64,000 nucleotides of DNA from Scalesia atractyloides (GCA_947069175.1 CAMTDV010000017.1:48617137-48681136), one strand, 5' to 3'. Shown: positions 35,514 through 47,793, numbered from the stretch's first letter. Made by a program: numbers and translations. The notes: generated from the letters alone by a model not told the origin.

Positions 35514-36294
35514 CTACAAGGAATACATGTCAAGAGTATGAGTTGGATGCTTTTGGGATCATGGGTCGCACTTAGGAATGAACATTCATAAAATAATTAT
35601 AGAAAAATAAATCTACTACATCCATAGGATGTCTTGGGCTTTGCTCGCCATTAGGCCCTACATGCCGCCATACTTCACCTTCGTAATCATGTGGGCCCCC
35701 ATGAATACCGGGTTTTTCATATGGTTCGCATGTGTTAGCCTGGTTGCGTACACTAAAACCCGGAGAAAATCGAGAAATATGTATACAACGTATGGTATTC
35801 GGAATGTGTCCAGGTGTAGACACGGTGACACCTCAAAGTGGGTTAGTTCGAACGACGTTTGGTGTGGCATGCTTTGGCCTAATAGGTCCTTCGTACTCTC
35901 ATCGTTGGTCCCCAGGTAGGCAAACTGGTCCGTTATATTGGATTTATATGAATGCCAACCTAGACAGGACGTTCCGACTACCGGTACTTGTACCCTTCCA
36001 GTTACTACATGCCCGTCGCAGAACTTACTTTGATGAGATTTGAAAATTGCAACAAAATCTTTGAATAATGAGAGTATGAAAATGATTTGAATATATGAAC
36101 ATTGAAATATGTATAATGAATGTGTATGTAAGTATGTATGTTTGACTGTAAATATAAACAAATATGAAACAAATAAATATCATAAGTTTGTATGTAACCA
36201 CCTAATCAATTAAAATTTAGGCAGACTATAGTATAGGCTCTAAGGGTCTAATAACCTATCCTATATCCCTATAGTCATGGCTCTGATACCAATC
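35514..36294 (-). promoter_or_regulatory. Element C primer site and 5' leader
   Basis: The primer site TGGTATCAGAGCC on the minus strand is at 36291-36279, just inside the 5' LTR. The leader at about 36030-35800 is very similar to B's, including the TACCGGTA self-complementary word (about 35980) and GACCAGTTTGCCTACCTGGG. A frame across it resembles the 65-codon frame of B but has no matching start. Confidence 0.85.
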
Positions 36295-38931
36295 TGTCAC
36301 ACCCCGACCCGCAGCGGAAAAGGTGATCGGGGCATGATTGAGTTATCATCAAAGCTCATGACATTTATTTTAACGTTTCATATTCATTAATACACTTTAA
36401 TGGAAAATTACAATCAATATTACAACATGTCCTAAATATCAATCTAGGCTTCATTGTTTTCTTCTAAGGCATTTCCTATATTTTCCTTGCTTCATCCTGT
36501 TCACCTGTATCATGTGTAAAAAGGGTTTTTGGATCAACAAAAAGTTGGCGAGTGAATCCTATGGAAAACATTTGAACAAGTTTATTTAATTGATTATGAA
36601 TTAAAGTGCACAACCACACATGAGTAAAAATAGATGTAAACTTATTCATAAATCAATTTAATATTAAACAATACACACATGAACAATAATGGATCGTTTA
36701 GAGGCACGCGTTGCTCAACTCGTCTCTCACGAGGAACTGATGGGCCTAATGAATGAATTGCATAACCATGATAATATGAAAGACATAACTACCAACAATA
36801 TAAACTCAATAATAAACACATGAACAATAATGGATTGGTTTTGAGGCACGCGTTGCTCAACTCGTCTCCCACGAGGAACTGATGGGCTTAATGAATGATT
36901 TTCATAGAAGTTGACAAAGTGAAATACATAACCACAACAATATAAACAATCTAAGTTTAGATCACAATATGGTATGGCACAAGTTTAAATAAACGAGTTA
37001 ATTATTTTGTGACACATGATACACCCCAAAACGTGTAATTAAAAAGGGGGAGTTGTAAGATTCACTCACAGTGGGTGCGTTCGGTTGATGATGTTGAATG
37101 CACGCGAAGTGGTTTTAACCACGAGTGAAATTAACCTAGATAAATAGCATTATGGTTCGGTAAGTAAACGGATTTTATTAATCCATTTTAGTAGGATTGT
37201 TGGGTGTATTTTTGTGAGTTTAAGGCTATTTTCTAACCTTAAAAATGTTATTTTTAAGTATTTTTAATTGATTTTTAATTAAAATAAATAAATAAAAATA
37301 ATAATAAAAAATTGACTTTTTTGACCGTTGACCGTTGACCGTTGACCTTGACTGTTTGACCGGTTCGTATGCGTGTAAGTGTGCGCTGAGTGAGGCTCAA
37401 ACCCGAGACCTCCCGTACGCGTGCACGCAGCTCTACCAACTGAGCTACGTGTCTAACCTGAAATATTTCTGTTTTTAATTATATTTATATATTAATTAGA
37501 TTAATCCGAAAATCAGCTTATTTCTAAAAAGATTTTAATTAGTGACTCGGTGCGCACACAGGTCTCGAACCCGGGACCTGTGGGTTGAGTTAACACACAG
37601 TCCACCGCTGGACTGTGTGTTTAACTTGTTATATAAACCGATTTTTATTATACTTATATACAAACTAAACATTTCCATTTCTGTCTTATTTTAAAAAGTT
37701 AGATAATTGTCCGAATCGGTGCAGTAGACCGGACTCGAACTCGTGACGTGTGTTTAAACGTTCACACAGTCCACCACTGGACTGTGTGTCTAACTTGGTT
37801 ATTATTCCGGTTATTAATAAACTTAACATGTAACAGCGGTGACTCCGGTTCGGTTAACAAAAAAAAAGGACATTTTTATTAAGGCAGCATGCGTGGGACA
37901 AGATTCGAACTCGAGACGTTTACGTGTTTACTGTGCACACAGTCCACCGCTGGACTGTGTGTCTAACCCGAGTTATAACTTGATTTTAATTATACTTATA
38001 CACAACTGGAACTTCGTCTTCTTCGTTGAATTTAACCAGAATCGGAAGTCCGACTGGTTCGATGTTTTAATCGTGTTCTTTAGTGTTTTGAGGTTAATTA
38101 CAGATGAGATATGTAAAAAGAATGAAAGATTTAAGCGTAAGGTATACCGACTGGACTACTCTGTTTCTCCGGCAGAACTCCGGTGACAGCAAAAGATTCC
38201 GGCGTCGTGTGTCTTGCGGCAGAGAGTCTTCAGCAAGCTTGAAAAGGATGTGGGTGACTTCGGTGTAAGCTCAGGGGGTTCAGTAAGGCTCAGAAGTGAC
38301 GGGTTCGGTTTTCTGGCGATGTGCAGAAGTTTTCCGGCGAGTGAAATTACGTCGGGTAAAGGTGCTGTTTTGAGCAAAAAAGCTTGCAGAGGTTCGAGGG
38401 GGTATTTATAAGCAGGTTATCGATGAATTTGGTCCAATTTCCGACTTGATTCAAAGTCATTACGTTTTCCGGCGGTTATAGCTTGTGTCGCGGACTCAGG
38501 CGTCGGTTATAACCGATGTGGGTTTAAATGTTTACGTTAAGACTTGAAGAAACCGTCCAATCTCGCGAGATCACCGGAATTTCCGACGACTGCAATTTGG
38601 GCGCCGGTTTTGAATTCGAGAATCATGATATGAATTAATTGATTCTAATAATTAACAAAGAACACTAGTGGCGCAGTGGTTGAGTGTGTGTGCGATAAGA
38701 CTTTGCTGAACCGGTTGACTGACCCGGGTTCGAAACCCGGCAGAACCATTTTATTTTTATTTCATTATTTTTAACAATTTTTCAAAAACAAATTATATAT
38801 TCCAATATAATAATTAATTATGTATCGTTTAAAATTAATTTGGGCATTAAATACGCTACGGAATTTTAAACTGATTGTTCGGTTAATAAACGGAGCGGGT
38901 TTGGTAAAATCCGTTTTTGACGGATGTTACA
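36295..38931 (-). repeat. Element C 5' LTR (right copy)
   Basis: 2637 bp, paired with 29820-32455 at an offset of 6475 to 6476. It has the same five tRNA-like modules at corresponding positions. It ends GATGTTACA at 38931, followed by the CCCAT duplication and A's interrupted RT. Confidence 0.95.
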
Positions 38932-38936
38932 CCCAT

Positions 38937-39990
38937 TACCTCGCACGACGATCTTTTCGACCAGCTTCAGGGGTCAAGCTACTACTCCAAGATTGATCTA
39001 CGGTCTGGTTATCACCAGCTACTCATCAGGGAGGAGGATATCTCCAAGACGGCATTTCGCACTCGGTATGGCCATTATGAGTTCTTGGTCATGCCCTTCG
39101 GTCTCACCAATGCACCCGCGGTGTTCATGGACCTCATGAACCACATGTGTAAGCCGTATCTCGACAAGTTTGTCATCGTGTTCATCGATGATATACTCAT
39201 CTACTCTAAGGGTGAAGAAGAACATGCTGAGCATCTGCGGTTATTGTTGGAACTACTTCAATAGGAGAAACTATATGCCAAGTTTTCGAAGTGTGATTTC
39301 TTGATTCGGGAAGTTCAGTTCCTCGGGCATATCGTGAATGAAAAGGGTATACACGTTGATCCCTCCAAGATCGATGCTATCAAGAACTGGGAAGCACCAA
39401 GGGCACCGACAGAGATCCGCCAATTTTTGGGTTTGGCTGGTTACTACAGACGTTTCATCGAGGGATTTTCCAAGATCGCACAACCGCTTACCACTCTCAC
39501 TCAGAAGGGCACCAAGTATGCTTAGGGTGATAAACAAGAAGCAGCATTTCAATTACTGAAGCAGAAGCTTTGTAGTGCGCCCATTTTGTCCTTGCCAGAG
39601 GGGACAGATGATTTTGTGGTATATTGTGACGCTTCCATTCAGGGATTGGGATGTGTGCTCATGCAGCGTGAAAAGGTTATCGCATATGCATCCCGACAGT
39701 TGAAGGTCCACGAGAAGAACTACACGACACATGACTTGGAATTGGGAGCAGTTGTGTGTTTGTACTTAAGATTTGGAGACACTACCTATATGGAACATAG
39801 TGCACAATCTACATGGATCACAAGAGCCTCCAGCATATTTTTGACCAGAAGGAGTTGAACATGCGACAGCGTCGCTGGGTCGAACTCCTGAACGATTATG
39901 AATGTGCCATATGGTATCACCCGGGTAAAGCTAATGTGGTAGCTGATGCCCTCAGTCGGAAGGAGCACTTGAAACCTCGTCGGGTACGAG
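38937..39990 (+). pseudogene. Element A C-terminal reverse transcriptase and RNase H
   Basis: Resumes the RT interrupted at 29819, with a one-base deletion in the PRIDDL region near 38945. It shows SGYHQL near 39005, PFGLTNAPAVFMDL near 39095 and active site FIDD near 39183. The thumb and RNase H follow (YCDAS near 39622, DHKSLQHIF near 39816). Stops at 39262-39264 (Gln position) and 39523-39525 (Trp position), and a frameshift near 39755, inactivate it. Confidence 0.92.
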
Positions 39991-41472
39991 CACTGCAGTT
40001 GACAATTCATTCTGGGTTACCCGAACAGATACGCGACGCGCAGCTAGAAGCAGTTAAGGAAGAGAACATCAAGGCCAAATCTGTGGGAAATATGGAACGC
40101 GATTGGGAAGTGAAACCCAATGGTACCCGGTATTTCATGAACCGTATATGGTACCTCTCTACGGAAACCTCAGGAAGCTAGTTATGGACGAAGCTCACAA
40201 ATCCCGATACTCTATCCATCCTGGTTCGGATAAGATGTATCAAGACCTTAAAGCCGCGTACTGGTGGCCCAACATGAAAGCGGATATAACCACCTACGTG
40301 AGCAAGTGTTTGACTTGTGCGAAAGTCAAGGTGAAATACCAGAAGCCATCAGGGCTACTTCAACAACCTGAGATCCCAGTGTGGAAATGGGATCAGATCT
40401 TGATGGACTTTATCACTAAACTTCCGCGAACTTCGGGTGGTTGCGATACCATCTGGGTGATCGTGGATCGTCTAACTAAGTCTGCACACTTCCTAGCGAC
40501 CAATGAAACAGATAAGATGGATAAGTTGACTCACATCTACATTAAGGAAGTAGTTTCTCGGCACGGGGTGCCAACATCCATCATTTCAGACAGAGATGCT
40601 CGTTTCATGTCCAACTTTTGGCAGTCACTTCAGAAAGCATTAGGTACACGCTTATATATGAGCACAGCTTATCACCCTCAGACGGATGGTCAAAGTGAAA
40701 GGACCATTCAGACTTGGAGGACATGCTTAGGGCATGCGTGGTAGACTTCGAGAACAGTTGGGAAATCCATCTGCCTTTGGTAGAATTCTCGTATAACAAC
40801 AGTTACCATACGAGTATTCAGGCAGCACCGTTTGAAGCATTATACGGTCGCAAATGTAGATCACCGGTCTGTTGGGCAGAAGTCGGTGATAGTCAACTCA
40901 CAGGTCCTGAGTTGATACTTGAGGCCACTGAAAAGATCGTGCAAATCAGAAATCGCATGGCAGCGGCACGGGATCGACAGAAAAGTTACGCTGATCAACG
41001 ACGTAAACCGCTCGAATTTCAAGTAGGTGACCACGTCCTACTGAAAGTGTCACCCTGGAAGGGTGTAATTCGTTTTGGGAAACGAGGCAAACTAAATCCA
41101 CGGTACGTAGGCCCATTTGTGATTTCGAAGCGTATCGGGCCCGTAGCTTATCAGTTAGACCTTCCTGCCGAACTCAGTGGAGTTCACAACGTTTTTCACG
41201 TGTCCAATCTGAAGAAGTGTCTATCAGATGAGACCCTAGTCATTCCGTTGGACGAGATTCAAGTGGACGAGCAACTGCATTTTGTGGAACAACCTATCGA
41301 GATCATGGACCGTGAGATCAAGACTCGAAGGCACAGCAAGATACCGATCGTCAAGGTTCGTTGGAACTCTAAGCGTGGACCGGAGTTCACGTGGGAAAGA
41401 GAGAACCAAATGAAAAGCAAATATCCACACCTTTTTGCAGCTGAGCAGCAATCTGACGTTACCGCCAACTGA
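39991..41472 (+). pseudogene. Element A integrase and chromodomain
   Basis: The HHCC region is near 40195-40330 (YSIHPG ... KCLTCAKVK). The DDE core has ILMDFI near 40397, ISDRDARF near 40583 and TDGQSERTIQ near 40683. The C-terminal module GDHVLLKVSPWKG is near 41030, and the chromodomain tail (VKVRWNSK, FTWERE, YPHLF) at about 41350-41440. Frameshifts near 40130 and 40710 break the frame; from 40714 to 41472 it is open. Like B, it has the chromovirus signature. Confidence 0.93.
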
Positions 41473-41619
41473 ATTTCGGGACGAAATTCTTTCAACATGG
41501 GGATGATATGACAGCCTGGGATTTACTTGTACCATTCTAACAAACTGAATCTTTGTGCGTTGCATTCTAAACCGCGTTTACTCAATTTTCGGGACGAAAT
41601 TCTTTCAACATGGGGATAA
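41471..41619 (+). promoter_or_regulatory. Element A duplicated hairpin and polypurine segment
   Basis: The segment TTTCGGGACGAAATTC + TTTCAACATGGGGAT occurs twice, from 41471 and from 41585. The second copy directly precedes the 3' LTR at 41620. The first is followed by TATGACAGCCTGGG, which resembles the start of element D's LTR (TGTGACAGCC) more than A's (TGTGACATCC). Confidence 0.82.
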
Positions 41620-44298
41620 TGTGACATCCAGCTTTTCAGGTATCTTAAACGCGCTACTTTATTGTTATTCATTCTTAGGCTGATTAATTCGGAGAATTGA
41701 TTACGCGCTCGCAATAACTACGCTAACTTTAGTAATTAGGGAATACACGATGTTTGGGAATGTTAACGGGTCGTATCTGAATTACGTGCTATGTGTTATT
41801 AGACGTTTGTGAATCAATTGCGTCCCACTCCAAATACGTGATTTAATATTTTATAAACTCCGTGTCGCGAATAATTGTCGAGTCGTATTGTGTGTAGTTA
41901 TTTATAAGATTATAATGATCGGTTAGTAAATTCTATTTATAAGCCGAACCGAACCAAGCCTGTGAAACGTTTCGACTTAGCGACCAAGCAAACCCAGCCC
42001 GCCACCCACACACCCTTGCGGCCCACACTTCCTTGCGGCCCAAGGAACTAACCCAAACCGCCCCCGCCCCCTATTGCGACCCCCCTTTATGTATGCATAC
42101 ATGCATGTTGTGGGAAACCTTCAAAAAAAAAGAAACCCTAACACTCTAGTGAAGTCGACGGCAGCCACCCCCTCTCTCGATCGCTCAAGTTCTACACCCC
42201 TTGGATCGATTCCAAGCTTGTCCCGGTTCACTAATTGTCATCGCTTCAAGGTTAGGGTTTAATTGTATTGCGATTCACACTAGGTTTTGGTTAATCTTGA
42301 TCATGATTATGTGCTTGTATGATATTATTATGAAAAAACGTTGTGGTGTATGATTAGTTCGGATGAATATGCGAATCTTTGCGGTTGTAATGATATGTTT
42401 GAATATTAAAATCGTAGGTTGCGTTTTATCGATAAATATCATGATGTATATTTAGGGTTTGCATGAGTATTGATATATATGATGATATTTGACAAGTTAA
42501 CCTGCTGTTAATCAATACAACTAAGCGTCATGGCCGTTTACACATGTTCTAATGCGATAAAGTCGAAAACAGTAAGCTGATTGACATTTACAGCCAACTT
42601 AAGTTGGCTGTAACCTGATCATTATTTATCGAAAAGTGGATTTTCTAAAGCCTAAAACGTGTATTTTTGAAAAACGCTTCAAATGGCGCCGGATTTATAT
42701 TTTTCTGAGGTCGTTTGCTATTTATAAATGGTCATTTAGTGCAGCAGCTGAAGCTGCGTAAATTCTGCAGAATTTGCAGGTTGTTTATCGAGTCGGATCT
42801 CATAGTCTGTATGGGGTTAGGTCACAAAATCTTGACAGTAACTGGAGATGGGAATTTCCAAAAAATCTCCAACTGGAATTTTGTTAATCGGATGAATGAT
42901 GATTTTTAAATAATTTTTCTCGTGGACTGCAGTCAGAAAGCGACGAATCTGACTGCAGCCTAGTATATAAATGTTTATAAATAATTGGTAAAGATTTAGG
43001 ATTTGAAAATTTTACACAAAATTCTACAGTCTTTTGACACCTCCTGTAAAAAAATTGGAATTTTTGGAACATTGGAACTATTTTATAAAAATCCTCGAAA
43101 CAGCCCAGTTATGAGCGTACAAGCTGAAACATGATAACTTGCGTTTGTGTGTACCTAAGTGTTGTACGAGTTATCCTGTGTTTATGACAAGTTGGTTTGA
43201 TCATTACTTGGTATGGTGATACTTTGCATGCATGATTATGGTTTCGAATTGGTTATTACTTGTGTCGTACTGTGTGTTAGTTATGCGTAGGGTTTTGTGT
43301 CAGTGTGTTCACACACTAACTTTGAATCGGTTGACATGTTAGGACGCGATTAGCGGTTCCATCATTTGCTTCTTTTGCGTATATCTAACCGAGCAATTTA
43401 AGGCCCCTATTTTATCCGGTTCTGAACAACAGGGGGAGAAACATGTATACGCTCTACAACTCAATCTTTTTTTTACGTTATGCGAAGTTAACGTCGTTAA
43501 CTATTCGGTAACTAAGTTAATGTTAATGTATGTTATGGTCACTAAGTAGCTTTATCACGGAAGTCCTCAACCAACTCTCGGATCGTTAGTATTGGGTTAG
43601 ATAGCGGGGAAATTATAGTAGTACTACTGGGCCCGACAAGCCCCACCCGAGCTAGTCGCGCTAGCCGACCGGGAATGGTCAACGGGTGATTAATTTGGCC
43701 TAACTTTCGCCATGGTCAGTGATAGACCTGGCAACACGAGGCAACAACAGTCAGCTTCGATCGCGAACTCTTACGTGACGTAACTTTAGGCTCGCTACCT
43801 ACATGTTAACATTGAACTTATTTACGAACCAACCTTATTATTCCAGGTTAGGAATAATGGAACTACGTCGTTATCCCGGGTTAGGGACAACGGGGGAAAA
43901 CAATCTTTTAAACCGAACTTGTGAACTTATAAAAACCTATGAACTCACTCTTCTTTAATATTGACACTTGTTTCTTTGCATGTTTCTCAGGACGCTAGGA
44001 GCGCTAGGTGCACCCACTTGCATTTGATCAAGACATTTTTATCGAGCCTTTATTTACGAATAATTTTTGGGATTTTGGTTTTGGCGTTTATGTTGGCGCC
44101 CGTTACTTTATTTTAATGCTTCCGCTAAAATTTGAAACCTTGATATTTTGAAAATGACTATGCATGCTTACAACAAATGTTTTTGGAAAACGTTTAAATA
44201 AACCATATAGAGTCGTTCGATATTGCTAGTGTCTGAGATTCTGGTTTGATCACACGCCTCGCGGTAATACTCCGCAAGTGGAAATTGAGGGTGTGACA
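41620..44298 (+). repeat. Element A 3' LTR
   Basis: 2679 bp uninterrupted copy, TGTGACATCC...GGGTGTGACA. It supplies the reference for the broken 5' LTR and shows that 47 bp (41952-41998) were lost at the B junction. The inverted repeat CAGCCAACTTAAGTTGGCTG is at 42592-42611. More substitutions and small indels separate it from its partner than separate the B or C LTRs. No gene. Confidence 0.93.
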
Positions 44299-44765
44299 AA
44301 AAGGTGTTTAAATACGTCCCAGTCTATTCCTATGATATTCAGTGACAAATAGTGAGGCTAAGCATAACATGTGGTAAATGATTTGGATAAATCACGATAA
44401 CCACAATGCTTTTAATGATCTAAGGGGATCACCTATGTTAGAGAGAAGTGGGGTCGCTTCGAATGGAATTGAGGGCAAAATTCCTAGAGCTCTCGCAGAA
44501 CCAGGAAAGTGTTCCACGACCATTATTGGACACGACTATGAGGAGATGACCCGGCTAGGGGGAGTCTTGTGTGAAGTGTATTGTCGTCTACACAAACGGT
44601 AGACGAGTTCAAAGACATCGAGTTCTACTCAGAGCTAGTGGGCTAAGTGCATTTCATGAGCGAAGATTCAAAGGGTAACACCTACCTATCATATGCAAAA
44701 CTCAACTGTCGAGGTTCCATTGGAAATTTTATGTGTTTTGAACGATCTCCATTCATGTGGGGGAT
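44299..44765 (+). other. Element E internal 3' part with polypurine tract
   Basis: Begins with A's right target duplication AAAAG. A 74-codon frame at 44378-44602 has no recognisable product. The last bases (ATGTGGGGGAT) form a purine tract directly against the TGTTGG start of the 3' LTR, as expected for a copia-type element. Confidence 0.75.
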
Positions 44766-45501
44766 TGTTGGAAATTTGATGAATGGATATTTAATATATT
44801 TATAATTTCATTAACCCTTAAAAATATAATTAAAATCTTCATTTGGTAAATAAAAGAGAAACTCTTGAGTAGAGCTTTTAAATGACATTTAATTAGTTTT
44901 ATTAGAGTTTTTAAGTCTCTAATTAAGTGAATAATTAAGTGAAACCTTTCACTAGTCCTTAACTCTTGTACAAATAGTAAGCTATGTGCTTCTTTTGAGA
45001 GAATAAGAGTATGGTATTGCTTGATACATGAAGAATACTAGAATGGGGATGAACACTTGAAGACCAACTAGAGAGATAAGTACTCTCTACTTGTTTTCCA
45101 TCACATGAGTTCAAACACTATAATTTTATCCGGTGTAACCTCGAGCGGGTGGCCATCTCCGGCAGTACATACTGCTTCGGCTGTTGTACCCTGGGAAACA
45201 GTCGCTTCGTCTTTAGTGGAGGCGCGAAATCTGTTTTAAGAGAAGCGTGTTGAACACGTGCCTCAACCAAAACTGTCAACAATTTTTTGTTTGTCTTGCA
45301 GCGGAGATTCGTACAATAAGGTATGGTTGAAGTTTTCTGAAGACGTCGACTTAAATCAAGATTGGTACAATGTATTTGTATTTCATTTATTTCATATAGT
45401 TTTGTAACCGGATTGTACTATCATACTTCCTATGAATAACGAGAGTCTCATTCTTATATATTTCGTAATATATTTTAATAAAAGTGAACCTAGATCCTAC
45501 A
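44766..45501 (+). repeat. Element E 3' LTR
   Basis: 736 bp, partner of 3014-3759. It is followed by TTAT, which repeats the bases before the 5' LTR. Confidence 0.88.
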
Positions 45502-47793
45502 TTATTAACCATCAACAAGGTTTATACCCTAGCTAGGCTTAAATTATGAGCTGGTAACATTGTTTTGGCATCACAAAGACTAGTAGAATTTATCTCATAT
45601 CTCAAAAACAATGAAATATCTAAGTTCAAGACTTCACCTAAGCTAAACATAAAATGTCCTAATCTTTAAAACACTTAACAACTTTAATCAACTCAAGACC
45701 CCCCACCCCTCAAAACCGTCCCCAAGGGGGACCCACACCCCTTTCTCTATGTTGAAAAGTCAAAGATGCCTTTGCTAATTTAAATACATGTTTTAGTTGG
45801 TCAAGTCTAGATCCTACCCTACTTATACTTAGTTGGTGATTAGATAAGGATCTTTGTAAGAGATCTTAATAACCTTAAAAGTTCCACTAATCCCCACATT
45901 CACCAACTCATCTTCATCTCTTTCACACACTCCCAAACACACACAAAACCTCCATCTTCTCCTTCAAAATTTCGGCCAAGGACCCCCAAGAACACCACAC
46001 TTTTTTGTCATCTTCAATCCATTTAAATTGTATTTTCATGGAATTCATGATGATCAAGGGTGCCTAGAAGTTGAAGAAGTTCATTCCATTCACTTTGAAG
46101 CTTTCATCCATCATCATCATCTTTTCTTCTATTTGTCATCTTGATCATCCCTAGCCTTGTGCTAGTAGTGAGTGTTCTAAACACCTTTCTTACTTCACTT
46201 TGTTCATATAATATTTATGTATGTAAAGCATCATCAAGATCCCTCACTTTAAAATTATGAACACCATAAGAACAAGTAACAAAAACTAAAGAAAACAAGT
46301 GCTCTTGATGTTATTATGAAGATGTTAATTGTTTATTTTGTGTTGTGGATTATGTCCACCACATGCATGTTTGTTAGAGGATGTTCAAGTATATGTCTAA
46401 CAAGTGTTTATGAGGATCTAGCAAGATCCACCAACTTAGTGCCATGAACCTGAAAATGACATAAATGTGATTTTTAAAAAATGTAACAAGTATTTGCCCA
46501 TAAAAATCAAGCTAGTAAACTTTATTCTTGAGAAAGTCTATTTTAGAGCGTAATGTAAACCAGTAAAGTATGTGAAAGACTTTTGATCAACTTGTTCCTC
46601 AAAGATTATTTTTTTTAAGTTAACATAAACTTGGTTAAAATGGAAAATAATCATATGTAAAGCATAGATTACAAGTTGATATGTTATTTAAAGTTCATGG
46701 ATGCTTGTTGCAACTTTAATTACATAAAAGTCTTGAAATATTATTTTTGGAGAAATTGTTGAGTTTTGAACATAGAAACACGTCTTAGACATGGGAAAAA
46801 AGTCCATATTACAAGGGGGACTATGGCGAAATTTTTGTAAAATTATGACACTTAGAAAAATATAATCTTCACAAGACTTTTACTAGCCAAATGTTTAAAG
46901 AGGATAAATATGATTTTTCCCCATTTTTATACAAAATATAAGTTAACAAAAATGGATTTTCTTAAAAATAAAAATGAGTATAAATATATATTTAGGGAAT
47001 ATATATTTAGTGCTCACCCAAAAATACAAGTATGTGTATATCTATGTGCATTATATACTTAGTGTATGTGTAGGGATTTGAACTTAACTAAATAACCTTC
47101 ACAAAATACACTACAAGATTATACATGGAAACAAGTAAATGAAAAATACATATACTTACCCATACATGGGTACATGGACAAAATACAAGAATTCACCTAT
47201 TTATGTAACTATATAATTATCCCCATATCAAGAGTTGGACACTTCGGACAATCGGACAAAGTATATACATATATTCCAGATTAAAATTGTAGGTTACATA
47301 GAAGCTTGGTAAATATATTTGAAACCGAACAAATGGTAAAAGTTATATTTTTTACTAGTATAGAAAATATATAATTTTTGTCAAACTTTAAAATATGTTA
47401 TTATTTTGACGAGGACAATAATGTGTTTTCATCACATCTTAAAATATATATTTTGGTGAATCTACAAATATATACTTTTCCTAAATAAGACCTCTTGTTT
47501 GGACTATTTGTTTTTGAGATATATAAATAATATGCATTTTACCAAGTATAGAAAGCATGTACCTATGAACATGTAAACCAAATCTTAAAAGTATAAGATT
47601 TTAAGAAATATATATATAAATTACAAGAAGAATAATTCCGAAAAATACAAAAATCATAAGAAATTATTTTAATACTAAAAACAAAGGTATTACACCTAAA
47701 TACAAGTATACTTGCCTAAGTATACACAAAATGAAGATACATGATAAACAAATATCCATACAAGTATATTTATACTTAAATAGTATTAAAATA

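Larger units (their letters stand above)
29820..38931 (-). mobile_element. Element C: gag-only LTR element (TR-GAG type) inserted in A's RT
   Basis: 9112 bp, flanked by a perfect duplication CCCAT (29815-29819 and 38932-38936). Minus-strand orientation: 5' LTR 38931-36295, primer site 36291-36279, leader, gag 35513-34129, a repeat-rich tail, polypurine tract, and 3' LTR 32455-29820. The 3.84-kb internal region has no protease, RT, RNase H or integrase. Gag and leader are closely related to element B. This matches the gag-only TR-GAG class described in plants, mobilised by autonomous relatives (known for the class, inferred here). Confidence 0.93.
10747..44298 (+). mobile_element. Element A: Ty3/gypsy chromovirus, itself interrupted by B and C
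   Basis: Starts TGTGACATCC, ends GGGTGTGACA, and is flanked by a perfect duplication AAAAG (10742-10746 and 44299-44303). The 5' LTR is 10747-11079 plus 24315-26627, broken by B. Then come PBS, extra ORF, gag with a candidate intron, protease, RT (broken by C), RNase H, integrase with chromodomain, and the 3' LTR 41620-44298. Without B and C it is about 11.2 kb. Several stops and frameshifts make it inactive. The orientation is the same as D. Confidence 0.93.
3014..45501 (+). mobile_element. Element E: copia-type LTR element filled by later insertions
   Basis: Bounded by two matching LTRs (3014-3759 and 44766-45501), both starting TGTTGGAAAT and ending CCTACA. Flanking TTAT on both sides (3010-3013 and 45502-45505) is a possible target duplication; a fifth base does not match. 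A GTGGGGGA-like purine tract precedes the right LTR. TGTTGG termini are typical of Ty1/copia. After removing the nested solo LTR (5004-7962) and element A (10747-44298), roughly 4.5 kb of internal sequence remains with no recognisable gag or pol, so this looks like a non-autonomous copia-type element. I did not find a clear primer binding site after 3759. Confidence 0.82.
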
